From the NCBI GenBank assembly GCA_902625885.1, contig CACODE010000007.1:1-64000 (forward strand): a stretch of DNA of 64,000 nt. The letters run 5' to 3'. Source of the stretch: an uncultured Candidatus Poseidoniales archaeon. GTDB taxonomy: Archaea > Thermoplasmatota > Poseidoniia > Poseidoniales > Poseidoniaceae. Below are positions 53,383 to 61,358 of the stretch, piece after piece. The notes under the pieces are model-generated. The model worked only from the letters and a program-made list of their open reading frames with translations, searched no databases and had not been told where the DNA came from. A program made the position numbers and the translations under genes. Each line of letters opens with the position of its first letter. Positions within the stretch are counted from its first letter, which is position 1.

Positions 53383-53410
53383 GTGCGAACACCGACCTCA
53401 GTCGGCGCAC
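53383..53410. terminator. Stem-loop at the 3' end of the four-gene operon
   Basis: GTGCG-aaca-CCGAC-ctca-GTCGG-CGCAC forms a ten-pair stem with a four-base bulge and a four-base loop, overlapping the last codons of the gene at 53398-54942. It could end or stabilise that leftward transcript. There is no clear T-run after it. Confidence 0.35.
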
Positions 53411-54942
53411 GAGCCGTCGTCAGGGAGGAATTGGAATTGAGGCGGCATGGATTGGACGTCCGTGTAGTCGTCTTCATCCAAGCACACGACGGTCATCTCC
53501 ATGGGCGCCCTCGCCATCATCGGCGGGAGGCTTTCAAAATGCGCCATCACGGCCCTCATGACTTCACCCAGCGAGGCCGTGCCGTGGGAAACGGTCACGA
53601 CGTGGTTCGCCTGCATCGTTTTGATGCTCGTATGAAGCAGGTTGTGGGGTTGCGATTTCGCCAACTCAAGCATGGTCTTTGCCAGCATCGGCGTGGCGTT
53701 GGCTCCTGACCATTGCAGACCTCTAACGGGGTTGCTCATCCACGGTTCAGGCGACTGCAACTCGAGCACCTGGCCAAGCCATCTCGGGCATCTGGACACG
53801 ACCTTCTGAGCCAGCGGCGCCCTGACCGCCAGCACCGTGTTGGGGCCGTGCAGAGCAGGTGCCAGTCTGACCAGATCGCCGTGGACGATGTGCAATTTGA
53901 ACATCTCACCAAGCAACGTGTAGCTTCTCCTTGGAAAACCGCCCAGCAAAAGCGTGGGATGGTCGAGCAGCCACCTGAGGTAGTCGGCATAAGCGCCCGG
54001 AGGCCAAGCGTGCAACGGGGGCGTGGGGCCAAGGAAGGCTGGCCCGCTCTCGTGCTCTTCTTGCTGCCTCAACCAGTCGTTCATCCACTGGTCTTGGGTT
54101 GGCGCATGGGGGTGAACGGGTGGCGTGGGTTGATTCTCCAGCAAGGCCTCCAGGGCGGTCGGCGACATGGACACCTCGGGCATCACCATCCACGTCCAAG
54201 CGTGCATGGCCTCTGCCCAGTCCTTCTCGGCAAGAGGTCCTTCTATGCCGTGATGCACCTCGTAAACCGTGGCCATGTGGGTGTGATAATCGCCGTAGAG
54301 GTCAGGAGACATCCACTCCACCACGCCTTTGTTGGCCAGCAAGGAGCCGTTTGGCAGATGGACAAAGGGTGCCGACACGTGACTGTACCAACCGAGCTGG
54401 CCCTCGTTCAGGTCAATGTGCTTGTGGTCAAGCACCACCAACCCCCCTTCCCTGACCTTGTGAACAAAGGCTGAAACGGCGTTGTCAAACCTTCTGCAAG
54501 GCGAAGGCGCGTGAGGCTCCAACCACGCCAACCAGTCAACGTAAAGAATGTCAAGCGGCGGCAGGCTCGTCAACGTGGCGTAGGCTTCACCCGAAACATG
54601 CACCTGCCAGTGCGGTACCTTCCTGCCTGCCATCCTGTAAACGGGATAGCCCTGGGTGGTGTCGGTTATCCTTTGCCAAGTGGCCATGCCCGCCACGTTG
54701 GCGTTGATGCCCCAAGCGTCGGGTGCATAACCGCCCCTGTCCACCATCACGTGGATGAACGGCTTGCCCGCATCGGCTACCAAACCAAAACTGGCGTGGT
54801 GATGCATGGCGGCGGCGGGATGAGCGATGACCATCGGCCTGTCCTCGGGCACATCAATGGGCAATCCGAACTCGATAGGCGGACCGTAAGCGATGCACCC
54901 GCCCCACCTCTGGGGGTTGCTTCTGCAAGCAGCCATGCTCAT
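53398..54942 (-). CDS. Unknown 514-aa protein, last gene of a four-gene operon
   Basis: The ATG at 54942 overlaps the upstream stop (TGATG), which fixes the start against the longer ORF at 55104. The protein is rich in His, Trp and Pro, has no signal peptide or membrane span, and shows no motif I recognise. Segments such as LDILYVDWLAWLEPHAPSP and EGGLVVLDHKHIDLNEGQLG could fit a methyltransferase-like or Rossmann fold, but this is weak. A near-palindromic stem-loop covers its 3' end. It belongs with three other unrecognised genes running toward it from two tRNA-Arg genes. Confidence 0.55.
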   Translation of the reverse strand: MSMAACRSNPQRWGGCIAYGPPIEFGLPIDVPEDRPMVIAHPAAAMHHHASFGLVADAGKPFIHVMVDRGGYAPDAWGINANVAGMATWQRITDTTQGYPVYRMAGRKVPHWQVHVSGEAYATLTSLPPLDILYVDWLAWLEPHAPSPCRRFDNAVSAFVHKVREGGLVVLDHKHIDLNEGQLGWYSHVSAPFVHLPNGSLLANKGVVEWMSPDLYGDYHTHMATVYEVHHGIEGPLAEKDWAEAMHAWTWMVMPEVSMSPTALEALLENQPTPPVHPHAPTQDQWMNDWLRQQEEHESGPAFLGPTPPLHAWPPGAYADYLRWLLDHPTLLLGGFPRRSYTLLGEMFKLHIVHGDLVRLAPALHGPNTVLAVRAPLAQKVVSRCPRWLGQVLELQSPEPWMSNPVRGLQWSGANATPMLAKTMLELAKSQPHNLLHTSIKTMQANHVVTVSHGTASLGEVMRAVMAHFESLPPMMARAPMEMTVVCLDEDDYTDVQSMPPQFQFLPDDGSCAD

Positions 54943-55490
54943 CAGATGCACCTCGGGTGATAGAGCGGGACGACCCTGAAGATTCTCTTGGTTTGCCTCT
55001 CCAGCCTGCTGTAATCTTGGGCCTTGCAAACGCCTCCACTCGACGGCGATTTGGCCGTGTCGTAGATGGTGTCTTTGTGAAGCGTGACGATGTGAGCGGT
55101 GCACAATTTTCCTGAGGCCATCGGGTCAGAAGGCGGGTCTTCAGAGTAAAAGCACACAAAGAACAGGTCGTCGTACGCCACCAATTCTTCAACGAAATAA
55201 GCCAGTCTCCTCACGTCGTTGTTGCAATACGCTAGCTGCAAACCGTACGGTCTGAGCGCCTGCGACCACGTGTGCGGGGCCTGGGAATTCGTCACCGCTT
55301 TGAAATCCGCTGGTGTGGTGTTGGCACCCGTGGCGTTGGCGACCATCGACAACGTCGTAGCGACGCAGGAAGGACCCACCTGCCTGACGTGGTTCAAGAC
55401 CAATCCCTCAAAGAAAGGACCAACGGGTTCGCCGCCGTTTTCCTCGTACCACAACGGTGCGGTTGGGTTGGGTTTCCACATGGCGGTCAT
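54942..55490 (-). CDS. Putative papain/C39-like cysteine peptidase-fold protein
   Basis: A short protein with QVGPSCVATTLSMVANATG near the N-terminus and CTAHIVTLHKDTIYDTA later. A Gln, a Cys at the start of a helix, then a His in a strand followed by Asp is the order of catalytic residues in C39-like and papain-like peptidases. The start at 55490 is set by GGGAGG seven bases upstream; ATG 55496 is too close to that site. No leader is present, so it is cytosolic. Function in this operon is unknown; cleavage of one of its neighbours is a possibility. Confidence 0.55.
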   Translation of the reverse strand: MTAMWKPNPTAPLWYEENGGEPVGPFFEGLVLNHVRQVGPSCVATTLSMVANATGANTTPADFKAVTNSQAPHTWSQALRPYGLQLAYCNNDVRRLAYFVEELVAYDDLFFVCFYSEDPPSDPMASGKLCTAHIVTLHKDTIYDTAKSPSSGGVCKAQDYSRLERQTKRIFRVVPLYHPRCI

Positions 55491-55714
55491 TCCCATTCCT
55501 CCCTGAATGCGTCGTCAAATTCCTGCCACTCCTTTTCGTCATCCGCCAGCGGCTGTTCCGTTAGCGCTTTCATGATGCAATCAGGGCAGGAGCAGGGCCT
55601 CTCGATGTATTCGCTCAAGTCCTGCACCTTCAGTTTCGTCAGTTCGTTCTGAAGTTGAAAGAACTCCATCACCATCGTCATCAATTTTTTCCATTCTGTT
55701 TTGTTCATGTTCAT
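55487..55714 (-). CDS. Small helical protein with a CxCxxC knuckle
   Basis: The ATG at 55714 has an AGGAG site just upstream and is preferred to the track start at 55756. The 75-residue product is helical and ends in acidic sequence (DDEKEWQEFDDAFREEWE), with CSCPDC in the middle, which may bind metal or form a disulphide. It overlaps the next gene's start by four bases, so it is co-translated. No family is recognised. Confidence 0.55.
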   Translation of the reverse strand: MNMNKTEWKKLMTMVMEFFQLQNELTKLKVQDLSEYIERPCSCPDCIMKALTEQPLADDEKEWQEFDDAFREEWE

Positions 55715-55724
55715 TTCTCCTTTT

Positions 55725-56540
55725 TCATTGGTATTCGTAATCTTCAGGTCTTCCACCCGGCCATTCCCTCTCCATTTTCGCTACGTAGACCGCTGTCGCC
55801 AGCGCATCCTTGTACTGCATCACCCAGATGTGATGATCCTCAAGACAGAGGTGAATCAACGAGAGCAAGTTGGATGGAAAGGTCTCGTTGACACCGTCGA
55901 TGCAGAAATAGCTGTCTGGTGTGTAAATCGTGGACTCGCCGCCGTACTCGGGAATGTAGTCGGGGCATGTCCAGTAGGGGCCCAGCGAATGACCCACGTT
56001 GTCAGCAAAGGACCAGAGCGGCACCGCCCACATCCACGCTTTGGGTTTTTTCGCGAAAGCCTCCATGTGGGCTTTGTGCTCGGCGTAGGTTCCTGGTGCA
56101 CCCCAAGCCTCGAGTTCAACACTGAAGTCAAACGAAAAGGTGTGGCCGTGTTGACCTTGCACCGTAATGGTGTAGCCTTCCATCGCTATGGCTGGGTGCT
56201 GGTGGAGGGTTTGCGCCAAAGCCAACCAGTGCTCCCTTTCCACCCAATCCTCGTGGGTGTCAAGCTCGGGCAGCAGAAAGTGAAGCCCCTGCTTCATGGA
56301 CGTGAGGCACAGCTCCCAACTTGGCCATGTGTCCCATCTGGTGCCGCTGGCGATGTTGTGCTGATTGTAGGCAGCGAACAGGCCAAAGAAAGCCTGCGGC
56401 TGGTCAAGGTTGGCATCGTGGTCAATCAGTTCATCCGGATGGATGAAGCCGTTGGCCACGAACCACTCGCCGTCTTTCTCAACAACGAAGGTGTTGGGTT
56501 TGCCGTGTTGGTTGGTTCTTCTGTTTGGGGTTTTCTTCAT
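55725..56540 (-). CDS. Unknown 271-aa protein, first gene of a four-gene operon
   Basis: The ATG at 56540 is chosen because AGGAG lies about ten bases upstream; the track start at 56597 runs into the tRNA gene. The N-terminal 20 residues are basic (MKKTPNRRTNQHGK) and the rest is acidic and rich in Trp, Tyr and His, for example FVANGFIHPDELIDHDANLDQ. No motif or membrane span is evident. It begins 48 bases downstream (3') of tRNA-Arg(GCG) and starts a tightly packed leftward operon of four genes. Confidence 0.55.
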   Translation of the reverse strand: MKKTPNRRTNQHGKPNTFVVEKDGEWFVANGFIHPDELIDHDANLDQPQAFFGLFAAYNQHNIASGTRWDTWPSWELCLTSMKQGLHFLLPELDTHEDWVEREHWLALAQTLHQHPAIAMEGYTITVQGQHGHTFSFDFSVELEAWGAPGTYAEHKAHMEAFAKKPKAWMWAVPLWSFADNVGHSLGPYWTCPDYIPEYGGESTIYTPDSYFCIDGVNETFPSNLLSLIHLCLEDHHIWVMQYKDALATAVYVAKMEREWPGGRPEDYEYQ

Positions 56541-56588
56541 GTTTTCATCTCCTGTGTTGCGTTTTTGCACCGCCGTGCGTCGAATTGG

Positions 56589-56660
56589 TTGGGGCACTGG
56601 GATTCGAACCCAGATCGAGGGTACCGCACACCCACATGCTGTCCATTACACCATGCCCCA
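56589..56660 (-). tRNA. tRNA-Arg (anticodon GCG)
   Basis: A 72-base cloverleaf: acceptor TGGGGCA/TGCCCCA, D arm GTGT/GCAT, anticodon stem-loop TGGGT-GTGCGGT-ACCCT with T33 then GCG, and T arm CTGGG-TTCGAAT-CCCAG. The first anticodon-stem pair is a T-T mismatch. CCA is not encoded. It would read CGC and CGU codons. Confidence 0.75.
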
Positions 56661-56675
56661 TTGGGAAGGAACTGG

Positions 56676-56747
56676 CAGAGGCACCCGGATTCGAACCGGG
56701 GTCCAGGGATCCGAAGCCCCTGATGCTATCCGCTACACCATGCCTCC
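56676..56747 (-). tRNA. tRNA-Arg (anticodon TCG)
   Basis: Acceptor GGAGGCA/TGCCTCT with a terminal G-T pair, D arm GTGT/GCAT, anticodon stem-loop AGGGG-CTTCGGA-TCCCT giving anticodon TCG after T33, and T arm CCCGG-TTCGAAT-CCGGG. It is 72 bases long and 15 bases upstream of the GCG-Arg tRNA, probably in one transcript. CCA is not encoded. Confidence 0.85.
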
Positions 56748-56821
56748 TTGCAGTTCCTGGCGGACCAGCGGTGGCACTCAGGGTGTCAAACGCAGGTTCG
56801 CTCGGACCGTCGATCGGTGAA

Positions 56822-56884
56822 TCAACGGCGTTTACGGTAGGGTCGTTTTGCAACATTTCGCCACTTGACGGCTGCGTTCCTCAT
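56822..56884 (-). CDS. Possible 20-aa basic peptide gene upstream of the tRNA-Arg pair
   Basis: Too short for the ORF track. An ATG at 56884 opens a 21-codon frame encoding MRNAAVKWRNVAKRPYRKRR, with nine Lys/Arg residues. A strong ribosome-binding site (GAGGAGG) lies eight bases upstream and a TATA box (ATTATATAGG) about 43 bases upstream, which would give a 15-20 base leader. Size and basic character recall tiny ribosomal proteins such as L41e, but the sequence is not a clear match. The promoter may instead serve only the tRNAs. Confidence 0.4.
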   Translation of the reverse strand: MRNAAVKWRNVAKRPYRKRR

Positions 56885-56921
56885 GTTTGGCCCTCCTCGC
56901 ATTGGTGTAGTAAACACATCA

Positions 56922-56931
56922 CCTATATAAT
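56922..56931 (-). promoter_or_regulatory. TATA box for the tiny ORF and tRNA-Arg transcript
   Basis: On the minus strand the sequence ATTATATAGG lies within a longer AT-rich run (56922-56965). Its spacing to the ATG at 56884 fits a short-leader transcript that could continue through both tRNA genes. Confidence 0.45.
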
Positions 56932-57051
56932 AATATCCTATTATTGTTATACTAGAAAATTTTCAAGAATACATCTTGTTTAGAGGCCAGACCTACGAAA
57001 AAGCCCTCAGAACCACAAAAAACGCCTGTTTGAGGAAATGCAGGGTCTACC

Positions 57052-57058
57052 ATTATAA
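57052..57058 (+). promoter_or_regulatory. TATA box before the CD36-like gene
   Basis: ATTATAA is centred 28 bases upstream of the ATG at 57083, the archaeal geometry for a leaderless transcript. The rest of the 56748-57082 gap holds only the tiny ORF, its promoter and AT-rich sequence. Confidence 0.5.
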
Positions 57059-57082
57059 CCTCAACGGCCAGAGGTTCATGGC

Positions 57083-59737
57083 ATGACAACCGCTATGTCA
57101 CCCCGAAACATGTTGATTGCCGGAATCGTGTTGATTCTGCTGAACGTTGCTGCCTTGGCCCCTATGGCCACAAACGCCGTACCCGATGTGGTCGAAGAAA
57201 CCTTTGAGAGTTATTCGAAAGACGCCGTTTGCGCTAACGATGCCTGTACCGAAGCCGAAGAGGATTGGGCCTCATCAACTTCCCAGCGCGATTTCTACGG
57301 CTACTCCATCACCAACGTGGCCGATGTGATGGCTACAGGCGCAACCCCGGTCTACGAAAAAATCGGGCCTGTGACCTACGACATCACCACCACTCGAACC
57401 ATCCTCGACTACGATGCTACGGCTGGTGAATTGACGTACAACGCCGTCAAATCCTTCGAGTGCGCTGAAGACACGGCCGTGGCCTGCGACACCGAGGTGA
57501 GCCAACTCAACATTGCGTTCCAGACACAGGTCATCGGTGCCACCGGAATGGCAATTGGCGGCATTATGGACGCCACCAAAGCAGCCTTCACCGGAGGAAT
57601 GCTTGCCAAGGATCTCGAAGCACTTGGGCCCGGTCTCGCAGCCTCTCAAGCCATGTCCGCTAATTACGCCGGTGCTGTTGCAAGCGCAGTCGAAGCAGGT
57701 GGAACCGAAACCATGGGTGCAAACGGAGTGGGTGCAAACTTCTACGCAGGATGGGACCAATTCTTTGCTGCCAACAACATGAGTGGCGCCGGAGAAACGG
57801 TCACATATTCCATGGCCACGGGAAGTTCTGCAAGCTTTGGCAACCTTACCTATGCCTTCAACAGCGCTGTCTTCCCAGGATCTGGAGAAGACGTTTCGCT
57901 GTTGGGCGATGTGGGTACAATGGTCTTTGCTGGCCATTGCAATGCCTTCCCAACCGACTTGGCAAACGCCACAACCCGGGCAAAGATATGGGGCTATGAA
58001 GTGGAGGACAACGCTACCACCATTGCGAACGACTACGCCATGTGCTACGGCATTGGTGGCAATTTTGCTAACAACTTCGGTGGTGGCGATGACACGTGGA
58101 TGCTTGACACCACAGGTGCCTCCATTAATGCCTCCACGCGCCTGAGCTACCTCGGCATTACGATGGACAACACGGCCGCCATGGCCATGCTCTTTGGCAT
58201 CCCCGGAGACGACGCCATCACCGGTCTGCTTGAAGTGAGCGATTCAGGAACAGAGTTCGGTGTTGCCAACTTCCTCGGCATGGATGCAGCCGCTGCCATG
58301 TCCGCCTACGGCATGGACGCAGCAACCTATCAAGCCGTTGCTGGATGGGCTGGCGCATGGATTACTGATGCTTCATCCCTACCAATGATTCTGCTCGGTG
58401 GAAGTGGCGACATGACCGCTTCGTTGTTTGTCAACACCACCTTCGGTGCTGAAGACCCACTCAACGGTGGCTACCTCAACAACAGCCTCAACCTCGGAGG
58501 ATTCTGGGGTCTTTCTGAGAGTCGCGACAACATCGACCTCGACCCCGCACAGTCCGGAAACGTCCTCTACGGCCCACTGGGCATAACCACCTCCAACGGT
58601 GCAGCGATTTTCCTGTACGGCGAACTCTCCGGCATGACGCCACCGCTTGACTTCACAACCAACCCACCATCACCCGCCCCACCATTGGTTTGGGACGCCA
58701 CGACGATCGGTGCCTTGTACGGCATTGATACAAACGCCGCTTCTGCCATGCGCGCCCTCATGATGGGCGAGATCTATGGCACCACGGCAGACGCTTTCGT
58801 TCCAGGCTATCTTATGTCTTCTTTCGGAACCACGCCTTACCTTACCCAGTCGATCAACAACTGGCTCCTCGGCTGGCATGACCCGGTAAGCGCCTACTTG
58901 GCGACCGGCAACCCCATGGACATGACCGTTGGTTGGACATCCCTTGAGACCAATGCCACCTACTACAGCTCGCCAAACATCGCCAACGGCGATGGCACCA
59001 ACTACACGATATGCACGGGCGAAGTCAGCACCTGCGACAAAGGTGAAACCCTCGCAGAGGACGGATCAACCCAACTCTCCTGGCGCAACGACGCCATGTT
59101 CGCAGCAACTTATGGCCTCATTACGCAAGAATCTCTCGTCGGTACCACCGGTGGTTTCCTCACCGGAACGGACGACAAAGTGGACGTGAGCGGCTACGCA
59201 GTGGCGGACGTCACCTGCGATGGAACAAGCACCCTCAAAGGCATTCCAGTGAACGACTGTTCAGCGACCGTCGTGGCCACTGAACGGAACATCCAAGCCA
59301 ACCTGCTGAAAACCTACAGCCTGCTTGATGCCACACCCGGTGCCCTCCCGGTCTACTTTGGAAGCGAGATTACCATGCAAGCAGAACAACTCTCTGGCCT
59401 CATCATTGCTGGTGAGTCCGCATCAACGTTCTACCTCGACACCCGTGCCCACACGAACCAGGCGAGCACCCCGAGCATGTCCGATTTGGTTCCAGTCTTT
59501 GAGATCAAATCGTCCTCGATGATCGCTGACGATGACGCTGAAACCATGGAGAGCTCCATCGTTCAGAACCAGGACAGGATGACCTACTGGACCAACTTTG
59601 ACTCCTGGGTCGACTACGTGACCCTGCTGTTCTGGGTTGGCGGTATTGCAATGGTCGCTATGGGGACCATCGGTGCGGCAAACACCTCTACTGAAGAGGA
59701 AGAAAAGTCGAACGAAGAAGCGGCCGATACCGAGTGA
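57083..59737 (+). CDS. CD36-like two-span membrane protein with large ectodomain
   Basis: The 884-residue protein has an N-terminal signal anchor (MLIAGIVLILLNVAALAPMA), a large external domain and a C-terminal span (VTLLFWVGGIAMVAMGTIGA) with a short acidic cytosolic tail. The start of the ectodomain (YGYSITNVADVMATGATPVYEKIGP) resembles the family-wide opening of CD36/SR-B proteins, F..N.T.......G..P...E.GPY.Y, and both membrane anchors are in the right place. CD36 proteins bind lipids and pass them through an internal tunnel. The middle part is rich in Gly, Ala and Asn and larger than in animals (470 residues). The family call needs a profile search. Confidence 0.6.
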   Translation: MTTAMSPRNMLIAGIVLILLNVAALAPMATNAVPDVVEETFESYSKDAVCANDACTEAEEDWASSTSQRDFYGYSITNVADVMATGATPVYEKIGPVTYDITTTRTILDYDATAGELTYNAVKSFECAEDTAVACDTEVSQLNIAFQTQVIGATGMAIGGIMDATKAAFTGGMLAKDLEALGPGLAASQAMSANYAGAVASAVEAGGTETMGANGVGANFYAGWDQFFAANNMSGAGETVTYSMATGSSASFGNLTYAFNSAVFPGSGEDVSLLGDVGTMVFAGHCNAFPTDLANATTRAKIWGYEVEDNATTIANDYAMCYGIGGNFANNFGGGDDTWMLDTTGASINASTRLSYLGITMDNTAAMAMLFGIPGDDAITGLLEVSDSGTEFGVANFLGMDAAAAMSAYGMDAATYQAVAGWAGAWITDASSLPMILLGGSGDMTASLFVNTTFGAEDPLNGGYLNNSLNLGGFWGLSESRDNIDLDPAQSGNVLYGPLGITTSNGAAIFLYGELSGMTPPLDFTTNPPSPAPPLVWDATTIGALYGIDTNAASAMRALMMGEIYGTTADAFVPGYLMSSFGTTPYLTQSINNWLLGWHDPVSAYLATGNPMDMTVGWTSLETNATYYSSPNIANGDGTNYTICTGEVSTCDKGETLAEDGSTQLSWRNDAMFAATYGLITQESLVGTTGGFLTGTDDKVDVSGYAVADVTCDGTSTLKGIPVNDCSATVVATERNIQANLLKTYSLLDATPGALPVYFGSEITMQAEQLSGLIIAGESASTFYLDTRAHTNQASTPSMSDLVPVFEIKSSSMIADDDAETMESSIVQNQDRMTYWTNFDSWVDYVTLLFWVGGIAMVAMGTIGAANTSTEEEEKSNEEAADTE

Positions 59738-59776
59738 TTTGGTTCACGGTATGTGGAAAGGTCGGAAAACCGGCTT

Positions 59777-59799
59777 TTCCCCCCTTCCTTGAGGGGGAA
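59777..59799. terminator. Hairpin after the CD36-like gene
   Basis: TTCCCCC and GGGGGAA form a seven-pair stem around a nine-base loop, 40 bases after the stop codon at 59737. It may act in transcript ending or stability. Confidence 0.35.
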
Positions 59800-59848
59800 G
59801 AACATATAGTGATTCAAACAACGGTAGCACGAAGAGAACCCCTCTTCG

Positions 59849-61039
59849 GTGAACAACCTGAGTTGCAAGTTGAACATCCCGCTTGGGCCGTCGTTGCGTG
59901 ACCCGTCTCTGGAGGCGGACCTGCAGGCACGTCTTGATGAGGGACACCGGGTCTTTGCGGTCGGCGACATCCACGGCCATCTGGCTACGTTTCGTGCCTT
60001 GCTGCACCGACTGGACTTGAAACCAGAGGACAGGGTGGTCTGCTTGGGCGACATGATCGACAGGGGCCCGCAATCCGCTGGCGTCGTCGACCTTGTCCGT
60101 ACCCACCCGCAAATCGTCTGCTTGAAAGGCAACCACGAGCACATGGCGGTTCAATCGGTGCAGAAGAACGGGACGTTTGAGGCGTGGCAACCGTGGATGC
60201 AGAGGGGTGGAAAGTCAACCTACGGTTCGTACATCGTTCAAGCAGAAGGCGATTTGTACGATGCCAAACAAACGATGCTGGACGATTTCATGTGGCTTGA
60301 CAACCTCCCGACACAAATCGTTCTTGACCGTTTGCGCTTGGTGCACGCCGGTTACGACCCAAGGATGCCGCTTGACATGCAGGGAGAAAAAGAGCTGCTT
60401 TGGATTCGCAAAGAATGGCATCAGCACGAGGGCCCGGTTGACCCCGCGCGCACGGTGTTGTTCGGCCACACCACGACCACAAAACTGGGCGATGCCGGTG
60501 AAGTGGCTCGATCGGCGCAGCGCCTTCCCGACGGTCGCCCGGCATGGATTGGGCTTGATGTTGGGGCTTACAACCATGTCTCGCCGGGCATCGCAGCCGT
60601 GAACCTCACCACCCTCAACACGATCAAGCAACCCACGCTTCGATGCGACCGTTGGTTCGAGCGAATAAACACCCGGCCACAACGGAAATCCAACAAAAAG
60701 AAGGCGTGGAAAGGGCCTGACAGTTTGAAGGAAGCCGAAGTGAGCCAAAGCTTCGGCCTGAAGGCTCTGGCCTTGCGGGCGAGGCGGGCCAGCCTGTTGA
60801 CCTTGCGTGCCCAACGCGAGCTTGAGCGGGTGGGCGTCGTGTTCCCTCCATCAGCACGATGCATCGTTGACGCGTCAGCGGGCTACCGTATATTCCGCCA
60901 AGACACGAGGTCGGTGTTGAACGAGACGAGTTCACTCGGACCGACATCGTTTCGCGTGTACCGAAAAACCGCTCCGGCGACGAGACAAACGCCACGTGTT
61001 ACGAGCTCTGCAAATGGTGCAATTTCCACACTGAATTGA
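59849..61039 (+). CDS. PPP-family metallophosphatase with unknown C-terminal extension
   Basis: The metal-binding motifs of calcineurin-like PPP phosphatases are intact: FAVGDIHGHLATF, LGDMIDRGPQS, LKGNHEHM, and later the His motifs LVHAGYDPRMP and LFGHTTT. These enzymes remove phosphate from Ser/Thr of proteins or cleave dinucleoside polyphosphates (ApaH type). The catalytic domain ends near residue 250. A basic, Arg-rich extension of about 140 residues (RPQRKSNKKKAWKG, LALRARRASLLTLRAQ) follows, which I do not recognise and which might bind nucleic acid. The start codon is GTG. Confidence 0.8.
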   Translation: MNNLSCKLNIPLGPSLRDPSLEADLQARLDEGHRVFAVGDIHGHLATFRALLHRLDLKPEDRVVCLGDMIDRGPQSAGVVDLVRTHPQIVCLKGNHEHMAVQSVQKNGTFEAWQPWMQRGGKSTYGSYIVQAEGDLYDAKQTMLDDFMWLDNLPTQIVLDRLRLVHAGYDPRMPLDMQGEKELLWIRKEWHQHEGPVDPARTVLFGHTTTTKLGDAGEVARSAQRLPDGRPAWIGLDVGAYNHVSPGIAAVNLTTLNTIKQPTLRCDRWFERINTRPQRKSNKKKAWKGPDSLKEAEVSQSFGLKALALRARRASLLTLRAQRELERVGVVFPPSARCIVDASAGYRIFRQDTRSVLNETSSLGPTSFRVYRKTAPATRQTPRVTSSANGAISTLN

Positions 61040-61144
61040 TGTTTTACGGAATAAAAACAGCAGAAAACGTAAGAAAAATCCTTTGATGCACCTGTGATGC
61101 ACGAAAAACAACATTAAAGAGGGTGTACGGTATTCCTTCAACAC

Positions 61145-61315
61145 ATGGAGAAACAGCACGACACAACCTCCGCCGTTGAAGCCTTGCAATCGGCCTACCT
61201 TCGGGTGATATCGCAACGCAAAGCGAACGCATGCATGTTGCGGTGGAGTCTCGACTTCGCTGCTGCGGAGAAGGAACGAAGATCTGGAACCGGCGTGACC
61301 CTCTACCTCCTTTGA
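61145..61315 (+). CDS. Possible 56-aa ORF in the gap before the LysE-type gene
   Basis: The 319-base gap 61040-61358 contains one modest ORF, starting MEKQHDTTSAVEALQSAYLR and ending VTLYLL. No ribosome-binding site, TATA box or known motif supports it strongly. The first 100 bases of the gap are AT-rich with a repeated TGATGCAC (61085-61102). Likely non-coding; listed so that the gap is described. Confidence 0.2.
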   Translation: MEKQHDTTSAVEALQSAYLRVISQRKANACMLRWSLDFAAAEKERRSGTGVTLYLL

Positions 61316-61358
61316 ACAACACGGCCAAGATTGAATGGCTCCATCCCGTGCGTGAGGC

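Noticed and set aside
56589-56747. The tRNA-Arg genes as direct att repeats matching the remnant at 53264
   Set aside because: The T arms share only the generic TTCGA core; the flanking bases differ, so this is not a duplicated attachment core.
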